Shown: piece by piece, positions 47,024 to 59,029 of the stretch | Layout of the letters: each line of letters starts with the position of its first letter | Numbering within the stretch: position 1 is the first letter of the stretch | From: Megalobrama amblycephala | Lineage: Eukaryota > Chordata > Actinopteri > Cypriniformes > Xenocyprididae | Length of the DNA: 64,000 bases | Assembly: GCF_018812025.1 (NCBI RefSeq) | Contig: NC_063054.1 | Span: 33,087,065 to 33,151,064 of the forward strand | Direction of reading: 5' to 3' | Notes under the pieces: generated by a model | Database searches by the model: none | Told to the model about the DNA's origin: nothing | What the model saw: the letters and a program-made list of their open reading frames with translations, nothing else | Position numbers and translations under genes: made by a program

Positions 47024-48252
47024 TGATTATGTGATCTGTCTTCACATTTGCTGCAGCAAGCTATGTGAGGTTATTGCATTATTAAAAGACTTTAAAGTTT
47101 CTCATCCATCTCATTTGAACGCTCTCCGTTCCAGTGAAATCACAAGATAAATGCAACCAAATAGGCCATGGCATTTTAATTTGTTTATTTATTTAACAAA
47201 TGATCAGTCAAGCAGGATTTGAATTTGTGACCTCTCACACTTAAAGCAAGAATATTCCTCTGAGCCACATCAGCTCATGCTCAGATTAAAGGCTGAGCCT
47301 CCCTAAGACTGAAATCCTAGAATCGCCTGTGGTAACAAATGTTCTTGGGTTAACCTCAAGTATTTGATACTTTTATTTCAGTGCCTGTTGTTGACTTGAA
47401 TGCGAGAATTTCACCTGTTCATGGTCTTGGTGTAATTATTCTGCTACAATCGAATATTCTGTAATATTTAAATAGAGTTGTCGTTTTTGTCTTTGTAGCA
47501 ACCACAAATGTGGTAGTTTGGTGAGCATCCATCTGAAATAAAATGACAAACAGGAAACCCTACGGTCTCATGCACTTCACAGATACGCATTCTGAAAGCC
47601 ACGGGACTGCAAATCCTCATCAAATTCACCATTTTGGATAGGGTCCTAGACTGCAGTTAATTGTGTAAAACACAGTACCACAGCTTTTTGTCTTGTAATG
47701 AGGACAGCTTTTTAATGCGACTGCGAAAGAGACAACAAAGACGTTTTCAGTAACCTTTTCCAAGTCTCAAGTTGTCGTTAATTGCAGTATTTGGCTCTGA
47801 AATTTTACCTGAATAGATGAACATTTTTGTTGTAAGCACATCTAATTAACCTTTAGCATCATTTTTTGTACCGCCACTGAATCTACAGGGCCACAGCATG
47901 GGAAATGACATTTTACCTAAGTAAATGAGCTTGCAGTCTGAGTTAAATGTGATAAGATGAAAAATACTGTGTTCCTTAAGTATATAATACAGTATAAAAC
48001 GGCATAAACAAACACTGCACAAACAGTGCAGTCTGACTCTCAAATGAATGACTCTTATGATTTGAATCTTTTAGTGTATCTTTTAAAAAAGACTCTCAAG
48101 TTACCAGTTTGAATCAGTTCAGTGAGTTGATTCAGTTTGAATCCTTCACTGAATCAATTAGATGTTACTGAATCAACATCTGATTCATTGATCAAACAAA
48201 AGTCTGTGCTTTCAATAATGTCCCACTCTAATTAACTGTTTTGTCTACTTAA
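46664..48252. other. Mostly unique intron sequence
   Basis: A poly-A run lies at 46989-47021. The stretch at 46800-46975 (attattggcaaagccggtg, gagctaatcggacattcatt) looks like a candidate conserved non-coding element by composition. The segment at 48060-48200 is a degenerate array of ttgattcagt/gaatcaat motifs. No exon is recognised. Confidence 0.45.
47208..47278 (-). repeat. tRNA-like sequence (SINE head candidate)
   Basis: On the minus strand TGGCTCAGAGG (47268-47258) resembles a pol III A box, and AATTCAAATCC (47224-47214) resembles a B box with C-to-T type decay. The spacing between them, about 34 bp, is near the tRNA range. No full cloverleaf is evident and no SINE body was identified, so this may be chance or an old tRNA-derived SINE fragment. 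Confidence 0.35.
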
Positions 48253-49114
48253 AGGGATAGTTCACCCCAAAATGAAAATTATCCCATGATTTACTCACCC
48301 CCAAGCCATCCTAGGTGTATATAACTCTTCTTTCAGACGAACACAATCTGAGTTATATTAAAATATATCCTGGTAGTAAATAGGGGGCTAGATTTTAAAG
48401 CCCAAAAACTGCATCCATCCATCATAAAAATAATCCATACGGCTTCAGAGGGTTAATAAAGGCCTTCAGATGTGAGTTTTTGTAACAAAACAATCCATAT
48501 TTAAAACTTTATAAACTAAAATAACTTGCTCACAGCAGACGCCTGTACGCAAATCGACCACAAGAGTAACCCCTGACGCAATGTATGACGTAGGATGTAG
48601 GAGTATCATAAGCTTAGATGCCTCTAATGGTTCAAACAATGGGCAACAAACTCAAGATCTCCTTCTCTTATATCGAAAACCTCCGACATTTCTCTTTAAA
48701 ATTTCTCGTTTTAGACTTCTAATTCGTGACTGGTGTTTTGCTTCCGCGTTCTTCATTACATCATGCATCGGGTCAGGGGTTACTCTTCCGCCACAAATAC
48801 ATAAGCTAGTTACTGTAGTTAATAAAGTTTTAAATATGGATATTTTTCTTACAAAAACCCATTGCTTTGCTTCAGAAGGCCTTTATTAACCCCCTGGAGA
48901 CATATGGATTATTTTTTATGATGGATGGATGCATTTGTTGTGGCCTTCAAAATCCTGCCCCCTGTTTACTATCATTATAAAGCTTTGCTGAGCCAGGATA
49001 TTTTTAAATATATCTGTGATTGTGTTCGTCTGAAAGAAGATAGTCATATACACCTAGGATGGCTTTAGGGTGAATAAATCATGGGATAGTTTTCATTGTT
49101 GGATGAACTATCTC
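48253..49114. mobile_element. T2-like fold-back element, near full-length hairpin
   Basis: TTAA (48249-48252) precedes AGGGATAGTTCACCCC; the right end is ggatgaactatctc followed by TTAA (49115-49118). The arms are inverted over roughly 400 bp: agccatcctaggtgtatata (48305) against its inverse near 49058, aggccttcagatgtgag (48461) against its inverse near 48880, and agagtaacccctgacgc (48562) against its inverse near 48785. It has no coding sequence. Confidence 0.88.
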
Positions 49115-49192
49115 TTAAATGTTTGTGAACTTTAAATCAGCGTCATTACTGTCTAATTGTTCAAATGACAATGCATTATATATATATATATA

Positions 49193-50128
49193 TACAGTAC
49201 AGTCCAAAAGTTTGGAACCACTAAGATTTTTAATGTTTTTAAAAGAAGTTTCGTCTGCTCACCAAGGCTACATTTATTTAATTAAAAATACAGTAAAAAA
49301 CAGTAATATTGTGAAATATAATTACAATTTAAAATAACTGTTTTCTATTTGAATATATTCCACAAAGTAATTTATTCCTGTGATGCAAAGCTGAATTTTC
49401 AGCATCATTACTCCAGTCTTCAGTGTCACATGATCCTTCAGAAATCATTCTAATATGCTGATCTGCTGCTCAAGAAACATTTAATGTGTACAATTGTACA
49501 AAATATTTGTGTACAATATTTTTTTTCAGGATTATTTGATGAATAGAAAGTTCAAAAGAACAGTGTTTATCTGAAATCTAATCTTTTGTAACATTATAAA
49601 TGTCTTTACTGCCACTTTTGATTGATTTAATGCATCCTTGCTGAATAAAAGTATTCATTTCTTTAATTTCTTTTCAAAAAAAAAAAAAAAAAAATTCTTA
49701 CTGACCCCAAACTTTTGAACGGTAGTGTATAATGCTACAGAAGCTTTGTATTTCAGATAAATGCTGTTCTTTTGAACTTTCTATTCATCAAGGAATCCTG
49801 AAAAAAAAAGTACACAACTGTTTTCAACATTGAAAATAATCATAAATGTTTATTGAGCAGCAAATCAGCATATTAGAATGATTTCTGAAGGATCATGTGA
49901 CACTGAAGACTGGAGTAACGATGCTGAAAATTCAGCTTTTCATCACAGGAATAAATTACTTTGTCAAATATATTTAAATAGTACACAGTTATTTTAAATT
50001 GTAATAATATTTCACAATATTACAGTTTTTTACTGTATTTTTAATTAAATAAATGTAGCCTTGGTGAGCAGACGAAACTTCTTTTAAAAACATTAAAAAT
50101 CTTAGTGGTTCCAAACTTTTGGACTGTA

Positions 50129-50133
<5 letters not shown>
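49193..50133 (+). mobile_element. TA-flanked fold-back transposon, copy 2 (complete)
   Basis: Both ends carry TACAGTACAGTCCAAAAGTTTGG (inverted on the right as ccaaacttttggactgtact), and the arms are inverted over most of their length. Two subfamilies meet inside: the right-facing end gaccccaaacttttgaacgg lies at about 49703 in the middle of the element. It matches the inverse copy at 24188-25056. The flanks are (TA)n on both sides. Confidence 0.9.

Positions 50134-50214
<81 letters not shown>
50134..50214. repeat. (TA)n microsatellite
   Basis: This is an uninterrupted alternating TA run of about 80 bp at the right terminus of the fold-back element. Confidence 0.97.
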
Positions 50215-50218
<4 letters not shown>

Positions 50219-53200
50219 CTACAAACTGTATATATACAGACAGACATTTTCAATTTCTTGTTATTATGCGTACTTACATTTTCAGGTAGCCTCTAATCCA
50301 CTTTTTTTCAATTACCTAACAAAGAGTAACATTTATTTCATTATCTCTGTTGTACTAGACTAAGAGGATTTTTCTGAGAGGAAGGACAAACACATTGTTT
50401 TTTTTGTTTTTTTCCTGACCCATTTTCTTTTCCACCTTGTCTTTGACAACGTACCACTGCTGCATGTTTTTGATAATGCGCCGTCTCTTTCATCTTCCAG
50501 CATGTTGTCTCTGGAACTAACCTGTATGCGTGCTTTATTCGTTACTCACGTGGGTGCAGCGAGCATTGGCTCATTTAGTATGCACTGTGTTCACTGGGGA
50601 GCTGGATGGGGTTTTTGAAGAGAGGGCAAGTCCCCTACATTTCAGCCCGGTTGATTGACAGTTCATTCCCTCACCGGGATCCACACGCCTCCATTTCCTG
50701 CGTTCTCTTCAGGGCTCTGATCCCACCAATTGGACTGTCACACGCTCAGGCACACACACACACACATACTGCACCAACAATTAAACATGCCCTGTTGCAA
50801 CGGCAGCTCTGTTGGATTTTAGTGATCACTAACTACCACCTGTAACTAACCATCTGACGCCACCCAGAAAATGCCAAATCTGATGAACTGTGTTGATGAA
50901 TTACAGGAAGGTGGTTTGTTTATCACCATGACAGCTGGTGTGATTTTATCATCACGTAAATCCGACGGGAAGGATGTGGCAGACAGCTCTTAAAAGGCAG
51001 TTTTGGGAAAGCTATTTTTAAACTTGCAAAGCTACAAGCTACTAATAATGTAAGGTACAGTTGAGCTGTCCTTTTGGAAAAAAAAATAATTATCTACAAC
51101 ACTACAAGCTACCAACAAAATGTAGCTAATTACATTTAAGCTATTTAGAGGGACAATATATATATATGTTAATAATTTGTGGCATCATAAAAATTGCATG
51201 TTATTTCTTACTGTCCTGAATAAGGACAGATGTTTACATATAGTCCAAAAGTCAAAATAATAACTGAATTTATAAAAGTGACCATGTTCAAAAGTTTACC
51301 CTTGATTTGTAATACTGTGTGTAGTAATATGATGACTTATATTTTGTAAAAATTGTTAACATTTTGCAGATTCTGCAAGGGGCATTTTTGAGCACAATTG
51401 TGTGTGTATTAATTATTAAAATTAATTTGAATAATTTATTACTCAGTGTCGGCTGCAAAGATGAAGTTGACAGTGCCGACTCGCCATCTCCGCAATATAG
51501 TGGACACACCTATAGAGAGAAATGCAACTTACATACAGATTAAATATTGAGAGAATATTTGTTTTCGAATTTGAATTGGTTCATTTAAAAGTAGACATTT
51601 CAAGCTCTCTATAGACATTAATAATATGGCTGTCAGGCAAGTATATGCTTATACGAGTATGCATTTCTGTTCATTTTTTGTGGAGCGCTCCCGAAAGAAG
51701 TTCAAGGAGACTGAGACAGCAGAAAGCGCACCCTGTTTTGTTGTTATTGTGAGTGTAAATAAAAGTAGATCATTTTTTTACAATTTCGAAATGATGCATT
51801 ACTCTTATCTGTATGACCAAAAATGATGGAGTAAATTCTTTTCACTGTTATCAGGAAAAATTGCAAGTGATGTCCGCATGAACACTTGGACATGTGCCAA
51901 ATTATAGCACATTTATCTAGGTTAACATTAGAGCGAGCTCAGTGTAAAGCAGCTATTGTGTTACTGCTTACGTGAATCAAATGATAAGCCATATTTGATG
52001 TCGTGAATGATAGACAAACATTTGGATTTCCTGCCTGACATACTGTAATTACAAAATGGACCAGCCATGTTAACGATCTGTCTGTGACGGACTGCGTGAC
52101 TTTGCCACTTCCTGTGGAACTTTTTTCTGTAACTAACCGACTAATTAAAATTTGGTTGACTAAGCCTCTTCTCGTCGACTCTTAGTGGGCAACCCATCAT
52201 ATCATTTTGAAAATCAGAAGCTAAATATTTTGCCAAAAAATAACATTATATTTCAAAATATAAATAACATTAATTTTAAGTTATTTTTTAAATTTAAATT
52301 AATTTTAAATATTTTAATTTTAGATTTTTTTAAGTATTTTTATTTATTTTTTTATTTAAAGGATATTTAAAGTGTAGTTAAGGTTAGTGGTGTCACTACT
52401 TTTACACTGCAAACTATCCCAACACTGCAAAACTGCATTCTTTGCTGTACATAAAATTAATTACTCTATTTGAATGCGTGTTTATTGTTAATTAAGATTT
52501 AAACATGTTGCAGTTGTATATGAATTGAGTGATTTTTATGCTTACAGACCTCATCTGCACCTGAATATTTTGCCTTTAAGAGTGTGGTATCCTGTGTCAT
52601 TGTATTTTTTTAATGGATGAATTGAATTACCTGCACCTGCAAACAATACACACATAAAAAACAAAAGGGGATACAATTGTGTATAGTTGCAAAATAAATA
52701 GGCTCATCAACTTCTAAAGAAAGGATAACACACTTCTGTATCTTTTGTTCTTGTACGCCCATTCAAATTCTGTGGCAGAAATTATTCTGTCACTTGGTAA
52801 AGCCAAATTAGACCGTTTTTATGATGGGATGAGAGGAAAAGCAGGAAATGTGCGAGTCGGAATCAAACCCTGTCGCCTGATTAATCTGACACTAGTCTCA
52901 GCCTCAGACGTCATGTCCACGCACAATTGGCTGAACGTCTGATGCATATGGCACACAAATTTGGAAACCATTCAGGAGTTTTGAAGTCGTCATCTGATTG
53001 GTTGAATTCTGCAGGCTTTCCGGTGTGTCACGTTCTTTAACAGTCCACCTGAAACAAAGATGACGTGATGCCAAACCCCCTCATGGAAAAACAACGCTGT
53101 TGTGTTTACAACTGTGACAATAAGCACTTATCAGAATCAGCTAAATGCTGGATTTTCAAAATTATGTGAAGTATGTTCGGAGTAAAGACTCTTTTAAATA

Positions 53201-53896
53201 CGTCCAAGAATTTTACATACCGGTCTGTTATTGTAGGGACATCGGTATTACATTTTCACGCCCCTAAACACGATGCGGAAAGCAAACAAAATGTGATTAG
53301 TTGCTTTACATGTCAGTCAGACGGTCTCTGGGCAGTTCTTGGACAACGAAAGCTGCCATGGAGTCCAGTCTGAAGGTCTGGCTACGTAAGATTAATCTGT
53401 CTCTAGCAAACGTGCCACAACTCCGACGTGGATCATTATGGATAGCCATATAGATACCTTAAACTCATTTTTCTCCAAGGTTTTTGAGATTTATGCTTCG
53501 ACTCATTGAAACACTCCATAACCAGCGCAATTTAGCTGGTTCTATAATTTGCACTGCTTTACATGTGTCCTTCTGTCAGAGTTAATGTCAGCATGAAATA
53601 GAAGTTGCAATAGTCTTTTCTTCCCTATTGTGACACATATTTGAGTGAAACAGCTTCTTGAATAAGAAAAAACGTTGGGCGGGATTTGATTTTATCCATC
53701 GGGAATTGATTGGATGGTTGTGGTTTGCTATTGTTCTGATGTCATGCGACAGGTTGCCCCTCCCTCATGCCAGTAAACACATCATCAGAGAAGAGATGTC
53801 GCTGCTAGAGGGAGGGGCAGTACATACTTACAGTACAGTTTCTCTGTGGATCTGTGTGATATGTTATGGGACTGACTCCTGGGTTTCCATTCACAG
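50215..53896. other. Distal intron 1, largely unique-looking
   Basis: A small (CA)n run lies at 50749-50765. At 51000-51160 are repeated cttgcaaagctacaagctac/aacactacaagctaccaac motifs, indicating a small duplication. The 52230-52370 tract is AT-rich. The reading frame at 53658-53896 is continuous with exon 2 but is intronic read-through. The acceptor's pyrimidine tract (tttccattcacag) ends the segment. Confidence 0.5.
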
Positions 53897-54072
53897 GGAA
53901 CTTCTCCTCACGCTGGCTCTCGGCCAGGTCTTATCGCTGCTCATCTGTGGGATTGGCCTGACCAGCAAATACCTGGCGGATGATTACCATGCCAACACCC
54001 CAGTGTTTCAGGGCTTTCTCAACTACATCCTGCTGTTCCTGGTCTACACTACCACACTTGCAGTCAGGCAAG
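53897..54072 (+). CDS. slc35f1: slc35f1 exon 2 (first two membrane segments)
   Basis: The first base completes the Arg codon begun in exon 1. The 58 following codons encode residues 38-95, and the last base (G) starts the next codon, which is Gly in the family. The donor is CAAG|gtaagg. Residues about 39-62 (LALGQVLSLLICGIGLTSKY) form the first hydrophobic helix. ADDYHANTPVFQ is the loop, and FLNYILLFLVYTTTLAV forms the second helix. SLC35F1 as I remember it has SKYLSEDFHANTPVFQSF here, so the fish exon differs at only a few loop positions. SLC35F2 has different residues at several of these sites. The family is an EamA/DMT-type transporter with ten predicted helices; SLC35F1's substrate is not established. 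Confidence 0.97.
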
Positions 54073-54412
54073 GTAAGGGGCGGTTTCTGTGCAGTTTAAT
54101 AAATATACTGTCAAATGGAAACATAACGTGAGGTTATCTGTAAGACAAGGCAATGACAAGACCATAGGAACATACATTTTTTATGAAAAACTGTCAGAAA
54201 GAGTTTTTTCATTAAATTTCTCTTCTGTGTCAAGCATGACCTCTTCTGGGATTCCGGCAGAAACTTTTAAAACAACTAGCCTGTTTCTTTACAGAAATAT
54301 GTCAGTCAGGCTGAAAAAGGGAGTCTTGCCTTTAATTCTTACATTTAAGTTACAAGTTTTATATTATATTATATTTTATAAACAATGTCTTTCTAAATAA
54401 TACGTTATTTAA
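54073..54412. other. slc35f1: Start of slc35f1 intron 2
   Basis: Intron 2 begins with gtaagg and continues past the window end. This first part shows no repeat ends. The 103-codon frame at 54089-54400 is not supported. Confidence 0.6.
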
Positions 54413-54732
54413 AGGTCCCGTTCTTCGTGGTTTTTTGAAGCTTTGATTGTGTTTATAGTGTGCAATATAACATGTGTTCATGTTTCGCGTGTAAAAAAAC
54501 ACAGTATTTTTCACATAATTTACTTATCTGTATACCGCTGTTTCCACTGTCATAAAAACGGGCTGATGACTTCCTTGTTCTATGAAGTCCCTCCTTCAGA
54601 AATACGTAACGAGTTCTGATTGTGCCAGCGGTTCCTGTGTTGTGATTCGACAGCAGCTTAGCGCTCCTTGCCCGGAAAGGTCACGCCTCTTACCATAACG
54701 GGGAGATGCACGCGCTCAGTGGTATCGTAAAC

Positions 54733-54845
54733 ATGTCTTTAATTTTACCCTATCAATTTGAGCCGGAATCAGACCCGGAGAACATAGATGAAGAGGATCG
54801 AGTAGAACCTGTGCAAACACGTCTTTTACAGGATGTGTCACAATG
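54733..54845 (+). pseudogene. Transposon exon, P2X7-C-terminus-like acidic N-terminal segment
   Basis: ATG at 54733 opens MSLILPYQFEPESDPENIDE, continues as an acidic segment and ends VSQW at a splice donor (AATG|gtaagc). I recall PYQFEPE-type starts in fish transposon-associated proteins that carry a P2X7-like cysteine domain. The cysteine domain itself would lie in a later exon that is not present here. Only the first exon survives. Confidence 0.5.
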
Positions 54846-55152
54846 GTAAGCTGTTTATTTACAGTAGGTAACGTTACATAGGCCTAAACATAGAACAATG
54901 ATTCGCGTGGCTGCAGCTAAACCAGCATGTGGTTAAACAGTAAACAACAGATATAATCAACAAATAATTTAAACTGATCATAACAAACACCAACAATCGA
55001 TGGTGTCCGGTTGAATTACTACACTTTTTAAAAGTTTTGGTCGGATAAGTTTTAATTGCCATCTAGTTAACAAAGCTAAACAGCGTTGCCCTTTGTGTGA
55101 TAAGTTACAGAAACTGTTAAACGCACCAACGTAAATAATAAAATGCACTTAC

Positions 55153-55428
55153 CGGCTGTGGTCCACAAACAACGCCTTCTCCAGACAAAGAGGGAACTGC
55201 TCCATCTTTCAAAAATAATCTTTGTGCGAATCCGGCATTAAACTGACTGAGATTGAGGAAGCTGTCCTCAGTAAAATGTGCTGCACATAGTTTAACATGT
55301 GGATTATAATTTTCGGGAACCGAGTTAAACATAAATTGTAACCACTGATTTCTAAGTACAGCGTCCCTGGGAAGGCCAAACAAAGGTGATTGGACTGCGG
55401 GATGAAAATAACAGCGTTTCGACGACAT
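55153..55428 (-). pseudogene. Transposon exon encoding a THAP-type DNA-binding domain
   Basis: On the minus strand, ATG at 55428 opens MSSKRCYFHP, followed by LFGLPRD, LRNQWLQFM, KLCAAHFTEDSF, and AVPSL near the end. It stops at a donor (CCG|gtaagt, 55152-55151). The later zinc ligands (C-x2-H in CAAH) and the AVPSL motif (THAP AVPTIF type) are present. The second N-terminal Cys of the C-x2-4-C pair is not seen: the first Cys is followed by YFHP. It is 92 codons long. It was probably the first exon of a THAP protein encoded opposite to the exon at 54733. Confidence 0.72.
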
Positions 55429-55550
55429 GGCGACAAACACACTCTACAAACGCAACTCTTGCTCTTCACAGATTTTATTTATACTCTAACAACAACATTA
55501 CACACTAACTAAAGTTGGAAACATGGGATCACGAAGAATGGGACCTTTAA

Positions 55551-55730
55551 AATAATAAATAATTTTAATTATGTGAAATAAAAAGATAAATTCATTATAT
55601 TCTCTTTTTGTTACATTTTTACCTTAAGTAAACATAGAATGTCAGCTTGTATTTATTTGTAAATAAATTATCTACACTTTTTATAAATATTAATGTATTT
55701 TATGAATGATTTACATCAAGGTTGCATATA
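55551..55730. other. Short AT-rich intron stretch
   Basis: AT-rich sequence separates two transposons. Nothing is recognised. Confidence 0.6.
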
Positions 55731-55954
55731 GGGCTGCACAATTAATCAAAATCAAACCGAAATCGCGATTTGGCTTAGTGCAATTATTACAACGCAAAGG
55801 CTGTGATTTTTTTTTTATTCCGATTTTTAATTATGTAAAAATGTACACAGTGTGTTAGTGAAGAGCAGCTATGTTTACTACCGCGGTGGTAAATCACCAA
55901 CAACCGCCGGTGTTGCGGTGGTGGGGTCCAAAGGGGGGGCGGGGTTTGGTTGTG

Positions 55955-56048
<94 letters not shown>

Positions 56049-56892
56049 AATCAGAGGTTGTGTTAGACTTGCGTTTCACCGTCATTTTGATAGACAGGAT
56101 CATAAAAAAATCCATCATAATCAATAATTACCCATCATTTGAATTTATATATTTTGATAAGTCATTTAATAGCTTCTGATTTCGTCAACATTTTCAATTT
56201 TATTTATGAACTTACAGGATAAGCAAATAGGCATAGGCTATGCATTTATTTATACTATGAAAAGAAAGTTGATCAAATACTGCGTCACTTTTCAGTTATC
56301 TTGAACACTTGTCACGGATTGTGAGTGAATGCGATCATCATTTCCTCTTTACTACTGTACAGAACGAAATAAACATGATTGAAAATCAAAAAATATGTTG
56401 AAAGATGTAGCTTACCGAAATCTGTATCACATCAGTCATCAGTGTTGCAAACAATTTCACGTAACAACATACCTCAGAAAAACCATTCGTTGACTATAAA
56501 CTTATAGTCAGTAAGAAAAATAACAAAACTTAATTATGCAAGTAAGCATAAGTAACTTTATTATTATAAAATTGACTTAAACTAGGGTGCTCGTCTGTTT
56601 TCATTTTATTCTGGAAACTGAACTCGCGCTTTGCTGCCACACTGGAGCGCGCTCACCACCTACTGGACAGGGGTAGGAATTACAGTTACAAGCTACATAA
56701 TCTGTCAAAATGACGGACGGGCTGCAATTTTTTCCGTCACTGCTAAAAAAATTTCATCAATGACGGAAAATTTTCGGTTAACGCGACCTCTTATATATAT
56801 TTTATACATATATATAAAATCACTCCACGACCGCGGTGGCAACTTCACCACCGCGGTGGCGCGGTTGTCATGCCTACCGTCACAGCCCTAGT
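55731..56892. mobile_element. hAT-like ends around a (TA)n and unresolved sequence
   Basis: The left terminus tagggctgcacaattaatc (about 55731) and the right terminus gtcacagcccta (about 56880-56891) resemble TAGGGCTG-type hAT ends, possibly from two different families. The interior contains gcggtggtaaatcacc (55883) and ccgcggtggc motifs (56831-56861), and a (TA)n run at 55957-56043. Target duplications were not found, so whether this is one or two nested elements is unclear. Confidence 0.5.
55957..56043. repeat. (TA)n microsatellite
   Basis: This is an alternating TA run of about 86 bp. Reading frames through it are artefacts. Confidence 0.97.
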
Positions 56893-57193
56893 AAATGCCG
56901 CTCCATCTGAAAGCACTGCAAATGAAAATGCAACACGCATCAAACATACAAACTTTCCAAACATGACAAGCATTTATGAACCTCTTTTCCAACAAAGAAC
57001 ATTTTTACTCCAAACTCACTTCATAACATCAGTCGAGTGTTTGAAATAGCATTTCGAGTAGTATTGATTAGATTCGTTTGATTAGCATTGCATTATAAAT
57101 ATACTTTATTATAACTTTATTATTATAACTTTATTTATTATATACTTTATTTATTTTCACAGTGGATGCATAAGAGGCACACTGAACTAAGTA

Positions 57194-57592
57194 AGGGGCC
57201 GTTTACACGTTTTAACTAAAAATGTATAACTTTTTATGCATTTTGTCCGTTCATTTACATGACAATGGCACTTTGGGGGCCTGAAAACGCAAACTTTTGA
57301 AAATGGGTTTCAAAGTGCAAGTTCTTGAAAATGATACCGTTATCGTCTTCGCAAATTTGTAAAAACAGAGACATCATGTGCTTGTGTATTACTTTAGTCT
57401 ATAGGTGCATAGTGTTTCTTTACAAAGTGACATCGCCAACTACTGGCCTGGCATGAATAATGCAGCATTTTTTGTCATTTTCACAGATCCATGTGAACGG
57501 GGAACGTTTTGACAACGTTGTCGTCTGTACGCGAAAAACGCAAAGGAAAAACTTTTCTGTTTTAGCACATAGTTGTCATGTGAACGTACCCT
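57194..57592. mobile_element. MITE with AGGGGCCGTTTACACG ends
   Basis: aGGGGCCGTTTACACG on the left pairs with catgTGAACGTACCCT on the right, with mismatches. The interior has mirrored motifs (aaaacgcaaacttttg near 57284, acgcaaaggaaaaactttt near 57538). It is about 399 bp with no coding sequence. Confidence 0.72.
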
Positions 57593-58273
57593 AAATGTGG
57601 GCAAACACTCCGCCTTTTGTTTATTTTATAATACTAAATGAGACATGTAGTGCATAATAATCCTTGTCTTAATGCAGATGTAGTAGAAATGTCTAGACGG
57701 CAAGTCAGGTTAAAGGTGTCAAGCTCAAGTTTTATTCATTAATTGATTTCATGTTGAGCCTCGTGTCCACGTAGAAAGCTTTGACACAATGTTTTCTGGC
57801 ATACTTTCAGCAGGCTAAGAATAGATATGGAAAAGAGTCTGTTCTGAGCTGAGAAATATGCCAACTCACAGTCTATTTATAACAGATCACATGTCTTTCA
57901 TCTTTTTATACAGAAATGGGGTTGTTCTAATAAGCTCCTTTTAAGACCATTAATGGATGAATCATGTTTTTGAAGGCTGGACCGCAAATGATTTTTGATA
58001 AATCTTTGCTGCGCTGGAATCACCATGAGGTTTCATAGTTTTAGACTATAATTAATAATAAATATCACCTCTCTTGAATAATTGTTTCTGATTGGTTAAT
58101 AATTGAAGCAGATGTTTTTGTATAAACCTGTTGAACTGTACAATTGTCCTTTGGAATTGAATATTTCCATGAAAGTGCAAGGTTTTATGTCCATTTAATT
58201 GGTAAGTAATCATGTCATAAGTGATATGTACAGTTAGCGGTCAATATTGCAATATAAACTTAAGGATGATAGT
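57593..58273. other. Intron 2 sequence, no feature recognised
   Basis: No repeat termini or exon features are seen. The 56893-57193 stretch upstream of the MITE is likewise plain, with a small tattataactttat repeat at 57107-57135. Confidence 0.45.
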
Positions 58274-58731
58274 CCAAAAACTTTAGATATACAAAGATGG
58301 TGCACTCCCATTACTATGAATGGAAAAAAGTGCAACCTGCAATATGGCAGAATAAGTCCCGCCTTCTAAATAAAAGAGCCATTCGACAATTACTAAAGTC
58401 ATTGCGTCAATACAGCTGCCTTTAGAGTTGCTTTAAAAACAGTCAGCGTTCTGAGACGCAAGCTTAGGACTGCACATGGGCATTGGCTTGGTCCAGCCTG
58501 AAAAATGCAGTTTTTTGTCACGATTTGAGCATTTAGAAACAAAATTTATGAGACAGTTGTTGTCAGATTTCATTGGTGATTTCAAATATGAAATTTAATT
58601 GTATGGCTTGGTAAACAGCTTTGGAGAACTTGATGTTTCCCTATTCAAAGAGATAGGAGCTGCAGTTGCATACCTGAAATAGTTTCAAAGATGGCCGCCG
58701 AGTGAAATGACTTGCCTGAAAGGGACTTTGG
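58274..58731 (+). mobile_element. CCAAAGTCCC-type MITE, copy 2
   Basis: The left end CCAAAAACTTTAG is loosely inverted against the right end gggactttgg. ATAGT flanks both sides (58269-58273 and 58732-58736), a likely 5-bp target duplication. Most of its length matches 36880-37310. Confidence 0.75.
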
Positions 58732-58889
58732 ATAGTCCTTGATCGTCTTATCAGAATTTACATTTGACTGTAAAACTTCATAATGACTCGCTGGTACATT
58801 ATCTTCTACTTTGAAAACTGAGAGACTAACTTACAAATTATAAATAAATTAAGTTGACAATTATATAAATACATGAATTATGTTTTTAA

Positions 58890-59029
58890 AGGGGTGGTTC
58901 ATTATGATTTCACTTTTTTAACTTTAGCGTGTAATGTTGCTGTTTGAGCATAAACGACATCTGCAAAGTTATGACGCTCAAAGTTCAAAGCAAAGGGAGA
59001 TATTTTCTTTTAAAGAATTCTCTGTTTAA
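58890..59029 (+). mobile_element. TTAA element left end (AGGGGTGGTTCA), cut by a second insertion
   Basis: TTAA (58886-58889) precedes AGGGGTGGTTCATTATG. The stretch taatgttgctgtttgagcat and tgcaaagttatgacgctcaa is inverted at 63400-63460, in the element starting at 62708. It ends at the TTAA (59026-59029) where the next element begins. Confidence 0.75.

Larger units (their letters stand above)
54413..55546. mobile_element. Kolobok-like TTAA transposon, long copy with two divergent coding exons
   Basis: The left end is TTAA (54409-54412) then AGGTCCCGTTCTTCGTGG, and the right end is cacgaagaatGGGACCT then TTAA (55547-55550). The terminal inverted repeat is about 18 bp with one or two mismatches. 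It contains a plus-strand exon near the left (54733-54845) and a minus-strand THAP-type exon near the right (55428-55153). Kolobok transposons use TTAA targets and often carry THAP-domain proteins, which supports the class. The main transposase is absent. Confidence 0.85.

Noticed and set aside
53658..54131. 157-codon frame containing slc35f1 exon 2
   Set aside because: Only 53897-54072 is coding. The upstream part lies before a good splice acceptor and shows no family similarity, and the downstream part follows the donor.
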